Shown one piece after another: positions 1-6,480 of a stretch of 9,237 nucleotides of DNA. The DNA lies in assembly GCA_900768635.1 (NCBI GenBank), contig CAAGDP010000014.1, positions 1-9,237 on the forward strand. The letters are read 5' to 3'. This DNA is from Enterobacterales bacterium (lineage in GTDB: Bacteria; Pseudomonadota; Gammaproteobacteria; Enterobacterales; Succinivibrionaceae). Position numbers and translations under genes: made by a program. A model generated the notes under the pieces. That model made no database searches. It saw nothing but the letters and a program-made list of their open reading frames with translations, and was not told where the DNA came from. The stretch's first letter is position 1, and each line of letters opens with the position of its first letter.

Positions 1-114
1 GATATTCAAAAATATGACCAACCTCTATATTAATTTCGCTCCTGAAATAATAGTTTCAAAAATAGCTTATCCATTTTTAAAAGGGCTTAATAACCTAATT
101 TAAATACGAAATGT

Positions 115-131
115 AAGCTGAAAACCAGCTT
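115..131. terminator. Small hairpin, possible weak terminator
   Basis: AAGCTG (115-120) and CAGCTT (126-131) form a perfect 6-bp stem with a 5-base loop. On the plus strand it runs into TTCTT, and on the minus strand into an AT-rich stretch. The stem is short and the T tract is poor, so a terminator role is only possible. Confidence 0.3.
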
Positions 132-382
132 TTCTTATGGTTTGCCAGACTTCTGGAGAACCATATGGATCGCATCATTTTCCACGCTACAATGAACATC
201 TCCTCCGGCAGAGTTGAAGGAACAACATGATCAAGACACTTCGAAGAAAGGGGTATGGTTACCTTGATAATGACTATTTCTTCCTTAAAATCATAGATCA
301 AAGCAGGAAGTTTTCTAATGATAAAGCCAGTCTATCAACAAAAATTTAGATTGAGTCATAAAAATCGAAATCTACAGGAAGC

Positions 383-408
383 TCTGCAAAGAAGTATATC
401 CTTGCAGA
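383..408 (-). terminator. Hairpin just after the Lrp-type gene
   Basis: TCTGCAA (383-389) and TTGCAGA (402-408) are perfect 7-bp arms separated by 12 bases, starting 25 bases past the stop of the minus-strand regulator. No T tract follows directly, though T-rich sequence lies about 15-30 bases further on. It could be a weak or factor-dependent transcript end. Confidence 0.3.
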
Positions 409-432
409 TTTCACGTAAAGTATCACTGATGA

Positions 433-906
433 TTATTGCTTTACACAATCAGAAAGAGCCGGATCAACTCCCCGGGGCTCTACTGCTGTTGAAAAGACAA
501 TAAGAGTATTGGTAACACCGAACTTCTTTTGCAGAAAACCGATAAAACCATCCAGCTCCATGGTAGTTCTGAATGCGACTTTAATAAGCATGGAGTAATT
601 TCCCGTTACACAATTACATTCCAGTACATTTGGACAGGTCTCAATATAATTGTAAAACGCAGGTTTACCGGTAGGTGGTACTTCCAAATTAATAAAAGCT
701 GTAATATTAAAACCCAGCTTATACTGATCGATCTTGACGGAATACCCTTTGATAACTCCCATCTGTTGCAATTTTTCAATACGAGAAGATACCGCCGGAG
801 TAGACAACTCCACCTTCTCTGCCAGGAACTTCAGTGAATAGCGGGCATTTTCCTGCAATAACTTCAGTAGCTTGATATCAATCTGATCCAACTGTTCCAT
901 ACTCAT
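433..906 (-). CDS. Lrp/AsnC-family transcriptional regulator
   Basis: A 157-residue DNA-binding regulator of the Lrp/AsnC (feast/famine) family. These proteins form dimers and higher oligomers and usually respond to amino acids. Residues about 5-58 form the winged helix-turn-helix: LDQIDIKLLKLLQENARYS leads into the recognition region LAEKVELSTPAVSSRIEKL. Residues about 68-141 match the C-terminal effector/oligomerisation (RAM) domain, with TGNYSMLIKV at the place of the family TGDYD-L motif. The frame stays open to an ATG at 1023, which would add 39 residues unlike any Lrp N-terminus. I chose the ATG at 906 because it gives the usual family length, although no strong ribosome binding site precedes either start. 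It is transcribed away from the replication genes, and family members often repress their own promoter. Which member it is, and its target genes, cannot be told from the sequence. Confidence 0.9.
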   Translation of the reverse strand: MSMEQLDQIDIKLLKLLQENARYSLKFLAEKVELSTPAVSSRIEKLQQMGVIKGYSVKIDQYKLGFNITAFINLEVPPTGKPAFYNYIETCPNVLECNCVTGNYSMLIKVAFRTTMELDGFIGFLQKKFGVTNTLIVFSTAVEPRGVDPALSDCVKQ

Positions 907-1206
907 GGTTTTTTGCCCAACCGCCTTGTGCCATTTATGTTCTATTCCTGCAGGGCAATATTCCGCATTAATTTCCGGTAAATTGTGCAGGATCAAAATG
1001 TTAATAAAAAAATTACCTCTCATGAGATTTTTTTATGAAAAAAAAACACCCAAAAAGGTATACTGTTATGACAATACTAAAACTAAACAGAAAATTAATC
1101 AAAGAAAACCTTTCAAATTTGCTGATGAAGAAAACCGGACTGCAACTTCAGTCATGTCTGGAAATATCCACACCAGCAGGATCCGGATTGAAAACAGGAA
1201 AACAGC
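907..1206. promoter_or_regulatory. Divergent intergenic region between the lrp-type gene and the dnaT-like gene
   Basis: These 300 bases must hold the promoters of both divergent genes. On the plus strand TATACT (1059-1064) matches five of six bases of a -10 box, with ATGAAA (1035-1040) as a four-of-six -35 at 18-bp spacing. This would give a leader of roughly 135 bases before the dnaT-like start. An 8-base palindrome CCTGCAGG lies at 947-954 near the regulator start. The region also carries a possible 53-codon small ORF, listed separately. No promoter for the minus-strand gene stands out. Confidence 0.4.
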
Positions 1207-1229
1207 ATGATCACCAGCAGTCAGTTTGA
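1068..1229 (+). CDS. Possible small ORF overlapping the dnaT-like start
   Basis: A 53-codon frame starts at ATG 1068, nine bases after AAAAAGG, a plausible ribosome binding site. It ends 23 bases inside the next gene in a different frame. The product would be basic (many K) with no known domain or membrane segment. It could be a leader whose translation couples to the DnaT-like gene. However, the candidate -10 box at 1059-1064 would start transcription after this ATG, and the composition is unremarkable, so it may be chance. Confidence 0.2.
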   Translation: MTILKLNRKLIKENLSNLLMKKTGLQLQSCLEISTPAGSGLKTGKQHDHQQSV

Positions 1230-1824
1230 TGCTCTGAACAGCAGATTTGTCAGCCATGTATGCCGTTCACTATTTATCTTTGAAATCGAGCCGCAGGCGG
1301 ACAGTTCAGGAAGATATGTCATTGATTATAATCGTCTTACTCAGGCACTCAGCGTATTCAATCCGGAAGGTGAGCTTTATTTCAAACCCTCGGAGGACAA
1401 CATTACCCGATACCTTAAACAACTGCTGGAGATTAATCTTATTTCCATCAATGAAAATCAGGCTGATTTAATTGAAAAAAATCAGAGCTTTCATGGTATT
1501 ACCATTAATATTGTGCAGAAAAAATTTTCCGGAGAAATTCCGTCCAACCAGAATATTCCCCCGGAAGCGATTTTCCCCATGTCTGAAAACTGGTATCCCT
1601 CCCCTCGTTTTTCGGAGTTAAGCCGTACAGCCATGCTGGTGAACAACAGCTACAGCGATGAGGATCTTGCAGAGTTTCGCAGTTACTGGATGAGCAGACC
1701 TGCCATGCGCTGCAGCGCTTTTATCTGGGATCAGAAATTTATCAGTCACTTAAAACGTTTTCATACATTAATGCAAAATAAGGTTCCGGTTTATCGTGGT
1801 CAGGTGGGACTGCAAAGAAAATAA
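1207..1824 (+). CDS. dnaT: DnaT-like primosomal protein
   Basis: A 205-residue protein whose C-terminal part resembles DnaT, the primosome component that helps PriA/PriB hand single-stranded DNA and the DnaB-DnaC complex over during restart of stalled forks. Residues 123-184 (FPMSENWYPSPRF ... DEDLAEFRSYW ... FIWDQKF) follow the DnaT pattern F-M-x-W-x-P ... EEL-x-x-F-x-x-YW ... W-x-QK, including the paired aromatic residues of its single-strand-binding domain. Residues about 10-105 are longer than and unlike the E. coli N-terminus (E. coli DnaT is 179 aa). They look like a winged-helix fold, with NITRYLKQLLEINLISI as a helix-turn-strand. AGGA lies seven bases before the ATG, supporting the start. 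The gene ends two bases before a DnaC-like gene, the classical dnaT-dnaC order, which strengthens the call. The exact biochemical role is inferred from similarity. Confidence 0.78.
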   Translation: MITSSQFDALNSRFVSHVCRSLFIFEIEPQADSSGRYVIDYNRLTQALSVFNPEGELYFKPSEDNITRYLKQLLEINLISINENQADLIEKNQSFHGITINIVQKKFSGEIPSNQNIPPEAIFPMSENWYPSPRFSELSRTAMLVNNSYSDEDLAEFRSYWMSRPAMRCSAFIWDQKFISHLKRFHTLMQNKVPVYRGQVGLQRK

Positions 1825-1826
1825 CT

Positions 1827-2618
1827 ATGGCACAGAATATAGAAGAACTTCTGAATCAGGGGCATACCGGAAAACTGATCAAAAAACTTTTTGATGAATT
1901 ATCATTTTCCGGTGATATTCCGGACTACAGTGAACTGAGCAGACAACATGATCTGGAAGCTAACCGGGAACTGCAAAACCGGCAGGAGGAAAACAATAAC
2001 CGTCTTATCCGCCGTAATCTGGTTTTAAATGCGGAACTTCAATCCTCCTGGGATTTTTCCAGGATGACAATCTGTCCCGCCAATCAGGATAATGTCACCA
2101 AAGTATGCAGATTTGCAGACAGCATCTGTCAGGGTAGTAACGAGGAAACAGCACCAAATCTGCTTATTTCAGGAACTTCCTGCTGTGGAAAATCAACATT
2201 GGCGGGAGCTTTGGCCAGAAAACTGATTATGCAGGGTAAAAAAGTCCGCTTCCTGAACTTTTCCCGTTATATAAATGATCTGACAAAATACTGGGGTTCT
2301 CTCCATCTCAAAACCGTCAATCAGGAACTTTTTGACTCCTCTCTGGATGTTCTTATTCTGGATGACGTCACCTTATCCAGAGAATATCTTACAGAAGCAG
2401 CCTCAGGACGACTTTCCGGAATAATCCGCAGCCGCAATATTTCAAACCGGAGTACCGTGCTGGTTACATCCTGTCAGGATATCCGCAGTCTGCGTCGTAA
2501 AGTCGGGGAATACTGTTTCGGTGGAATTCTGGATCTTAAGCCCCGGGTGGTAACTCTCACATCGGCTCAGCTGAAAGCTGTTCTGAATTATCGTATGGAG
2601 CATAATGAATCAAGGTAG
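1827..2618 (+). CDS. dnaC: DnaC-like AAA+ helicase loader, first copy (divergent)
   Basis: A 263-residue AAA+ ATPase of the DnaC/DnaI/IstB type. DnaC holds the DnaB helicase ring and loads it on single-stranded DNA, with ATP controlling release. Residues about 30-75 correspond to the helicase-binding N-terminal part. SSWDFSRM (73-80) matches the linker before the ATPase core. Walker A is GTSCCGKST (116-124, K122) and Walker B is LDVLILDD (173-180). The Walker A loop has two cysteines where relatives have small residues around a glycine. The sensor I region (VLVTSCQD, 211-218) lacks the usual asparagine. At box VII, GEYCFGGILD (227-236) replaces the GER-x-x-DR type motif, so the expected arginine finger is missing. 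The start follows the DnaT-like stop by two bases with only a weak ribosome site, suggesting translational coupling. It aligns gap-free with the second copy. Whether it is still an active loader is uncertain. Confidence 0.8.
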   Translation: MAQNIEELLNQGHTGKLIKKLFDELSFSGDIPDYSELSRQHDLEANRELQNRQEENNNRLIRRNLVLNAELQSSWDFSRMTICPANQDNVTKVCRFADSICQGSNEETAPNLLISGTSCCGKSTLAGALARKLIMQGKKVRFLNFSRYINDLTKYWGSLHLKTVNQELFDSSLDVLILDDVTLSREYLTEAASGRLSGIIRSRNISNRSTVLVTSCQDIRSLRRKVGEYCFGGILDLKPRVVTLTSAQLKAVLNYRMEHNESR

Positions 2619-2914
2619 GACATGTCCCGATCTCCATATCCATGTTCCCAGGTTCAGCATATGCAGATATTCATAAAGGTTGCTATTTACCACAAAACTT
2701 ATTAGGATTTCCCTATAGAGAAACACAGATATTCCGGCTGTTATCACCTGTCATCTCAGATATAAGCCCACAGGTATGAACAGTGGAGCATTTTCTGGAA
2801 CAGATTAGGTATGCTGTACAGTCCTCATTCAGTAACCTCCGATATAAATGTGACTGTTTTTTCAGGTATCCCTGTTAAAATTTAAGACTGCCGTACACCA
2901 TAAGGAAGATCCAA
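2619..2914 (+). other. 296-base spacer between the two DnaC-like genes
   Basis: All frames are broken by stops and I see no gene. A 10-base palindrome GGACATGTCC (2618-2627) overlaps the stop of the first copy, and CTGTACAG (2814-2821) is another short palindrome. Neither is a convincing terminator. The spacer is long for adjacent same-strand genes whose upstream partner pair is separated by only two bases. It contains a candidate promoter near its end (separate entry), so the second copy may be transcribed on its own. Confidence 0.5.
2873..2881 (+). promoter_or_regulatory. Candidate extended -10 promoter for the second DnaC-like gene
   Basis: TGTTAAAAT fits the extended -10 form TG-n-TAnnnT, with the hexamer TAAAAT at 2876-2881. 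No good -35 box lies at standard spacing (TGACTG at 2851-2856 would leave 19 bases). Transcription would begin about 27 bases before the ATG at 2915, just upstream of the ribosome site AAGGAAG (2902-2908), a sensible leader length. Confidence 0.35.
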
Positions 2915-3940
2915 ATGCATAATTCAGATGTTACAGCCTCCAGTGCTGATGCAATAGAACAGATGGACGCCATAGTCAGAGGACTAAGTACCGGCAATCT
3001 GGCACCGGCTGACTACGAAACACTCCGCCGGGAACATGATGCAGCTGCCAACCGGTCCATGCTTCATACCATGGAAGCAGTACGGGACAATGCAGTAAAG
3101 CATGAACTTATGACCCAGCGGGATTTGAAACCCAGTTGGACTTTTTCCTCCATGCAGGTGGGTGTGGCAAATCAGGAACAGGTGCAGTCAGTTTACTCAT
3201 TTATTGAGGAAGTTTGTAATTTTTCCGGTGAGGTTCAGGCACCGGGACTTATCATTATGGGACAAAGCGGTAGCGGCAAGTCCCATCTGGCAGGGGCGGC
3301 AGCTCATGAGTTGCTGATCAGGGGAAAAAAGGTACTTTTTGTAAATTTCAGTGCCTATATGTTCCAGCTTCTGGACGATCACTGCTCCCAATACTGCCGT
3401 ACCATCGGTGAGGAAATGAATTCTGCGGAATATGACGTACTTTTTTTAGATGATGTGATAACCGGTACCACCCTGTTTTCAGATTACCGGGCCGGACGTC
3501 TTTCCTCCATAATTCGGGCCCGCAGCATTGCCAATGTCAGCACCGTACTCACAGTCAACTGCCCTTCCATCCATGATTTACGGGTTATTGTGGGGGAATA
3601 CTGCTTTGGGGGGATTCTGGATATGGTTCCCCATGTAGTTAATCTGGGGGAACTGTTCTTCCGGGGACCTTTCGGCGGTTATGATCCCCTTAAGGATAAA
3701 AATGCTCCTCAGGAGCGTCTGGCACGGAAAATCAGCACCGGTGTTGATTCCCCGTCTTCAGAAGGATCTCAATCCGGTCAACAGATAACACCGGATCAGA
3801 CAGCTACAAATAATAACCAGAACCAGTTGCAACCGGAAAATGTTGTCTATGAGGATTCATCTCCACGGAATGAAAGCAATGCTGGATTCGCCGGTAATAT
3901 GTATTCCGGAAACGGAATCGGATTAAACAGTTTTTACTGA
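2915..3940 (+). CDS. DnaC-like AAA+ helicase loader, second copy with long C-terminal tail
   Basis: A 341-residue paralogue of the preceding gene. Residues 31-244 align with the first copy without any gap, with about 94 of 214 identical by eye. The Walker A loop GQSGSGKSH (116-124, K122) is closer to DnaC than that of the first copy, and Walker B is YDVLFLDD (173-180). GEYCFGGILD (227-236) again replaces the box VII arginine motif and is identical to the first copy. From about residue 245 it extends by some 97 residues rich in S, N, Q, G and P with no predicted fold, ending GIGLNSFY. E. coli DnaC (245 aa) has no such tail. AAGGAAG six bases before the ATG supports the start. Either copy could be the main loader. 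The canonical P-loop favours this one, while the position next to the DnaT-like gene favours the other. A transposon IstB role is unlikely because no IS21-type transposase is present. Confidence 0.8.
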   Translation: MHNSDVTASSADAIEQMDAIVRGLSTGNLAPADYETLRREHDAAANRSMLHTMEAVRDNAVKHELMTQRDLKPSWTFSSMQVGVANQEQVQSVYSFIEEVCNFSGEVQAPGLIIMGQSGSGKSHLAGAAAHELLIRGKKVLFVNFSAYMFQLLDDHCSQYCRTIGEEMNSAEYDVLFLDDVITGTTLFSDYRAGRLSSIIRARSIANVSTVLTVNCPSIHDLRVIVGEYCFGGILDMVPHVVNLGELFFRGPFGGYDPLKDKNAPQERLARKISTGVDSPSSEGSQSGQQITPDQTATNNNQNQLQPENVVYEDSSPRNESNAGFAGNMYSGNGIGLNSFY

Positions 3941-3945
3941 TATGT

Positions 3946-3966
3946 CCGGCTATTCGTAACAGCCGG
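3946..3966 (+). terminator. Hairpin after the second DnaC-like gene
   Basis: CCGGCT (3946-3951) and AGCCGG (3961-3966) form a GC-rich 6-bp stem with a 9-base loop, five bases past the stop codon. The following sequence is TTGACAATAATAA, not a T tract, so it is a weak terminator at best. It could instead protect or process the transcript end before the next gene. Confidence 0.35.
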
Positions 3967-4003
3967 TTGACAATAATAAATACAGGTACCTCGACAGATA
4001 AAT

Positions 4004-6343
4004 ATGGCAATAAAGAAAAAGCTGACGCTGAAGCTCCCCCTGCTGATACAGATTTCACTGCTGGCGATCCTGATAACCCTTCTTTGCATCTCCACCTATC
4101 TCATTTTCACCAAATCCAACGATTCCTCCCAGAATTCCAAGGAGCGTTATCAGGTTATTGAACGGATCTTTTCCTCGGAGTTCCACAATATTCTCTACAA
4201 CCTGCACCGGGCGATTAAAACCGGCGTGGTGGGTGAAGATATTAACTACCTGATTGACTATCTTGAGGTTTTTGTACCGGGGGAAGAACAAATCTTCCAA
4301 TCCGGAGAGAGTCGCAAGGATTTATTCAAAAAGAATAATATCGGCGAAGATCAGAACTTTCCTCTGGTATCCTGCCGGAATGGCTGTTTTATCTACAATA
4401 AATACCGGGGGCTGCGCAGTGACGGAAAAATTGCAAATATCAAATATGCCATCAGCCTCCGTCACCTTTCAGCCAATATATCAGAAAAGCTGGGAATTTC
4501 CGGGTTTTATGTAATTGAAGCACCGGAAATCAGCAGTTTTACAGGCTCTGAATTACACTCCATCCCCTTTACTTCTAAAACCAGAATTCATGAATTTACC
4601 AGCAACCCTAATAATCAGCTGGTAATAAATTCTGACTATAACGGACTGAGTCTCACCAGTACCATTCGGGAAGCTTCTGAAAACTTCAGCCGATCCAAAT
4701 ACAAAATTTTCTCCATGAAAATTTTTAATACCCAGGATCCTAATCTGGTTCTTCTTCTCCCTACCAGTGATTTTCTGTCTAATGAAAATCTGTTTAACAC
4801 CCTCCTGAATAATTCGGGAAAAGCAAGCACTGCCCTGCTGTGCATTATCGGAATTATCCTTATCCTCAGACATATTCTGAAAATGGGATCACTTCAGGCA
4901 CGGATAATCAAAACCACCCATCCCGAAATACCGACCTTTTTTATCCGGGATGAATTTGCTCTGGCAACCTTAAGTCAGGTTGAAACTATCCGCACTAATC
5001 GTTATCTGGCCTCCATGGTAAAGAAACAGGAAGCTCTTCTGGAAAAATATACCATGTTTGATGCAGCTACCGCCTTGCCCCTGCGATCCCTCTTCTGTCA
5101 GGAAGTAAACAACCGGATCCAGTCCCAGAACACCTCTGCAGATAAACAGAACATCCAGATTATTGCGGTTATCCGTTTTGAATATCAGCAGATTAATATT
5201 CTGGGGGATGACTACCGGGAAATACTCCGGGATGTTGCCGTTTGTATTCACCGCCTCCTGAAAGAAGAAGATCTTCTGGGAGTGGATGAAGACTACAAGT
5301 TTCTTGTTTATTCTGACAGGGAACGGAATATTAATGAGGTCACAAGTATTCTGCGGACTATAAGCAGCACCCTGGAGGATCGTTTTGCAGGTCAGCGGAA
5401 AAGCCGGGATCCTCTGGTTAGTTCCGGCATCTGCATTCGTACTCCCGATATGAGTGTTTCTAAAACTTATCACAATGCCGAACTGGCACTGTACAACGCT
5501 ATTAAAAACTATGATCAGGAACCGGTATTATTTTCGGAAACCATCAGCTGTACCAGTCTGGACGATCTTTCCTTTGCTGATGAATTTGAAGAGGCTTTGA
5601 TACGTAACCGGGTACATGGCCGGTATCAGCCCAGCTTCAGCATTGATGACAGATCCTGTCTGTGTCTGGATGTTTCACCATTCTGGCAGACTAATGACGG
5701 ATCGATTATTCCTGAAGAAGGTATCTATCAAAAACTTTCCGATGTTAAACGGCTGTATATGCTGAGCACCTTTATTCTGGAGCAGGGGCTGGGAACATTA
5801 CGCCGTCTGGATCTGAAAAAAACAGTCTGCCATCACGTGGCTTTCAACCTTAACCGCATTCAATTGTTAGATCCCAAACTGCCGGAATTTCTGGAACGTC
5901 TGACTATGAAATACAAGATCCTTCCATCCCGGATTGTTTTTACAATTCAAAGCAACTACATCAATCAGCAGGATCTGGTTTTTACCGAGCGTCTGCGTCT
6001 TTTACATCAGTCTGATTATAAACTGGCACTGCGGGATACAGCTTTCCACGCCGGAAGAGATCATCTTTCCGTAAGCTTTGATATGATAAAATTCGGAGCA
6101 GATCTGCTTCAGGCCGCTCTCAAGGAGGAATCCTATCGGAATGTTCTGCGATCTATGGTGGAGGTTGCCCAGTCCAACCAGCAGACCACCATTGTCAGCG
6201 GTATTACCAGTGCCAATGAAGATATATTTGTGAAATCTCAGATTATGCCGGATGCTCTCAGCGGTAGTTTTTATATTTCAGACATGGACGAAATCAGTAT
6301 TTTTACGGCATTGCAAAACGGCAGCATGCGAAAGATGCTCTGA
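4004..6343 (+). CDS. CsrD-like membrane protein with degenerate GGDEF and EAL domains
   Basis: A 779-residue inner-membrane protein. It has a transmembrane helix at about 12-36, a periplasmic domain at about 37-274, a second helix at about 275-292, a linker helix to about 350, a GGDEF-like domain (about 351-512) and an EAL-like domain (about 527-770). The GGDEF signature is replaced by LGVDEDYKF (425-433). In the EAL domain the EAL motif reads DVS (556-558), the glutamate after the third strand is Q649, DDFG reads RDTA (677-680), and the second conserved glutamate is gone. N615 and K696 remain. It should therefore neither make nor cleave cyclic-di-GMP. This architecture matches E. coli CsrD (646 aa), which is doubly degenerate and directs RNase E decay of the CsrB/C RNAs. 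A CsrD role is inferred, not shown. The periplasmic domain has a C-x3-C pair (C124, C128). The ATG at 4004 is the first in frame and has no clear ribosome site. Confidence 0.75.
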   Translation: MAIKKKLTLKLPLLIQISLLAILITLLCISTYLIFTKSNDSSQNSKERYQVIERIFSSEFHNILYNLHRAIKTGVVGEDINYLIDYLEVFVPGEEQIFQSGESRKDLFKKNNIGEDQNFPLVSCRNGCFIYNKYRGLRSDGKIANIKYAISLRHLSANISEKLGISGFYVIEAPEISSFTGSELHSIPFTSKTRIHEFTSNPNNQLVINSDYNGLSLTSTIREASENFSRSKYKIFSMKIFNTQDPNLVLLLPTSDFLSNENLFNTLLNNSGKASTALLCIIGIILILRHILKMGSLQARIIKTTHPEIPTFFIRDEFALATLSQVETIRTNRYLASMVKKQEALLEKYTMFDAATALPLRSLFCQEVNNRIQSQNTSADKQNIQIIAVIRFEYQQINILGDDYREILRDVAVCIHRLLKEEDLLGVDEDYKFLVYSDRERNINEVTSILRTISSTLEDRFAGQRKSRDPLVSSGICIRTPDMSVSKTYHNAELALYNAIKNYDQEPVLFSETISCTSLDDLSFADEFEEALIRNRVHGRYQPSFSIDDRSCLCLDVSPFWQTNDGSIIPEEGIYQKLSDVKRLYMLSTFILEQGLGTLRRLDLKKTVCHHVAFNLNRIQLLDPKLPEFLERLTMKYKILPSRIVFTIQSNYINQQDLVFTERLRLLHQSDYKLALRDTAFHAGRDHLSVSFDMIKFGADLLQAALKEESYRNVLRSMVEVAQSNQQTTIVSGITSANEDIFVKSQIMPDALSGSFYISDMDEISIFTALQNGSMRKML

Positions 6344-6345
6344 AC

Positions 6346-6369
6346 AACCGGAGGAAGAATGCTCCGGTT
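6346..6369 (+). terminator. Strong hairpin after the GGDEF/EAL gene
   Basis: AACCGGAG (6346-6353) and CTCCGGTT (6362-6369) form a perfect 8-bp stem with an 8-base loop, starting two bases after the stop codon. The tail TTAATTATG is only partly T-rich. It is the likely transcript end of the upstream gene. Before the insertion element arrived it may also have served the convergent ygfB, whose stop lay only some 20 bases away. Confidence 0.55.
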
Positions 6370-6380
6370 AATTATGAAGT

Positions 6381-6415
6381 ATTCGAGTAAAACTTTCACA
6401 AATATTAGGACCATA
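6381..6415 (+). repeat. Left terminal inverted repeat of the insertion sequence
   Basis: It begins ATTCGAGTAAAACTTTCACA and ends TTAGGACCATA. Compared with the reverse complement of 8203-8237 it differs at six of 35 positions (2, 7, 13, 23, 24 and 32). It lies at the transposase 3' end, 11 bases beyond the hairpin of the upstream gene. Confidence 0.85.
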
Positions 6416-6460
6416 TGCAACAGTACTCTGAATAATGGTATAAAATTTAGGCGATCGTAA

Positions 6461-6479
6461 AGCTAAGGAATAGCTAAGG
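6461..6479. repeat. Short direct repeat inside the left end of the element
   Basis: AGCTAAGG occurs at 6461-6468 and again at 6472-6479, just beyond the transposase stop and between it and the terminal repeat. It could be a subterminal transposase-binding site or chance. Confidence 0.3.
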
Positions 6480-6480
6480 T

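Larger units (their letters stand above)
1..432. other. Gene-poor stretch downstream of the Lrp-type gene
   Basis: I see no convincing gene here. A 68-codon minus-strand frame (301 to 95) exists, but it has no recognisable domain and no ribosome binding site, and it is interrupted in the other frames, so it is more likely chance or decayed sequence. The stretch is AT-rich. It contains two small inverted repeats, listed separately, that could end transcription of the neighbouring minus-strand regulator or of something to the left of the window. Confidence 0.5.

Noticed and set aside
95..301. 68-codon minus-strand frame as a gene
   Set aside because: No domain, no ribosome site and no conserved pattern that I recognise. 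It is probably chance or decayed sequence.
907..1023. N-terminal extension of the Lrp-type regulator to the ATG at 1023
   Set aside because: The extra 39 residues are unlike Lrp family N-termini, and no ribosome site precedes that ATG.
1827..3940. IstB-type transposon helper ATPases
   Set aside because: IstB is a relative of DnaC, but no IS21-type IstA transposase is nearby, and the DnaT-like gene immediately upstream fits a primosome operon better. The insertion sequence in the window is IS4-type and needs no IstB.
3966..3971. Perfect TTGACA -35 hexamer upstream of the GGDEF/EAL gene
   Set aside because: No acceptable -10 box lies at 15-19 bases. It also overlaps the right arm of the hairpin after the preceding gene, so I do not call a promoter.
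4004..6343. Active diguanylate cyclase or cyclic-di-GMP phosphodiesterase
   Set aside because: The GGDEF signature, the EAL glutamate and the other metal-binding acidic residues are replaced, so catalysis is not expected.
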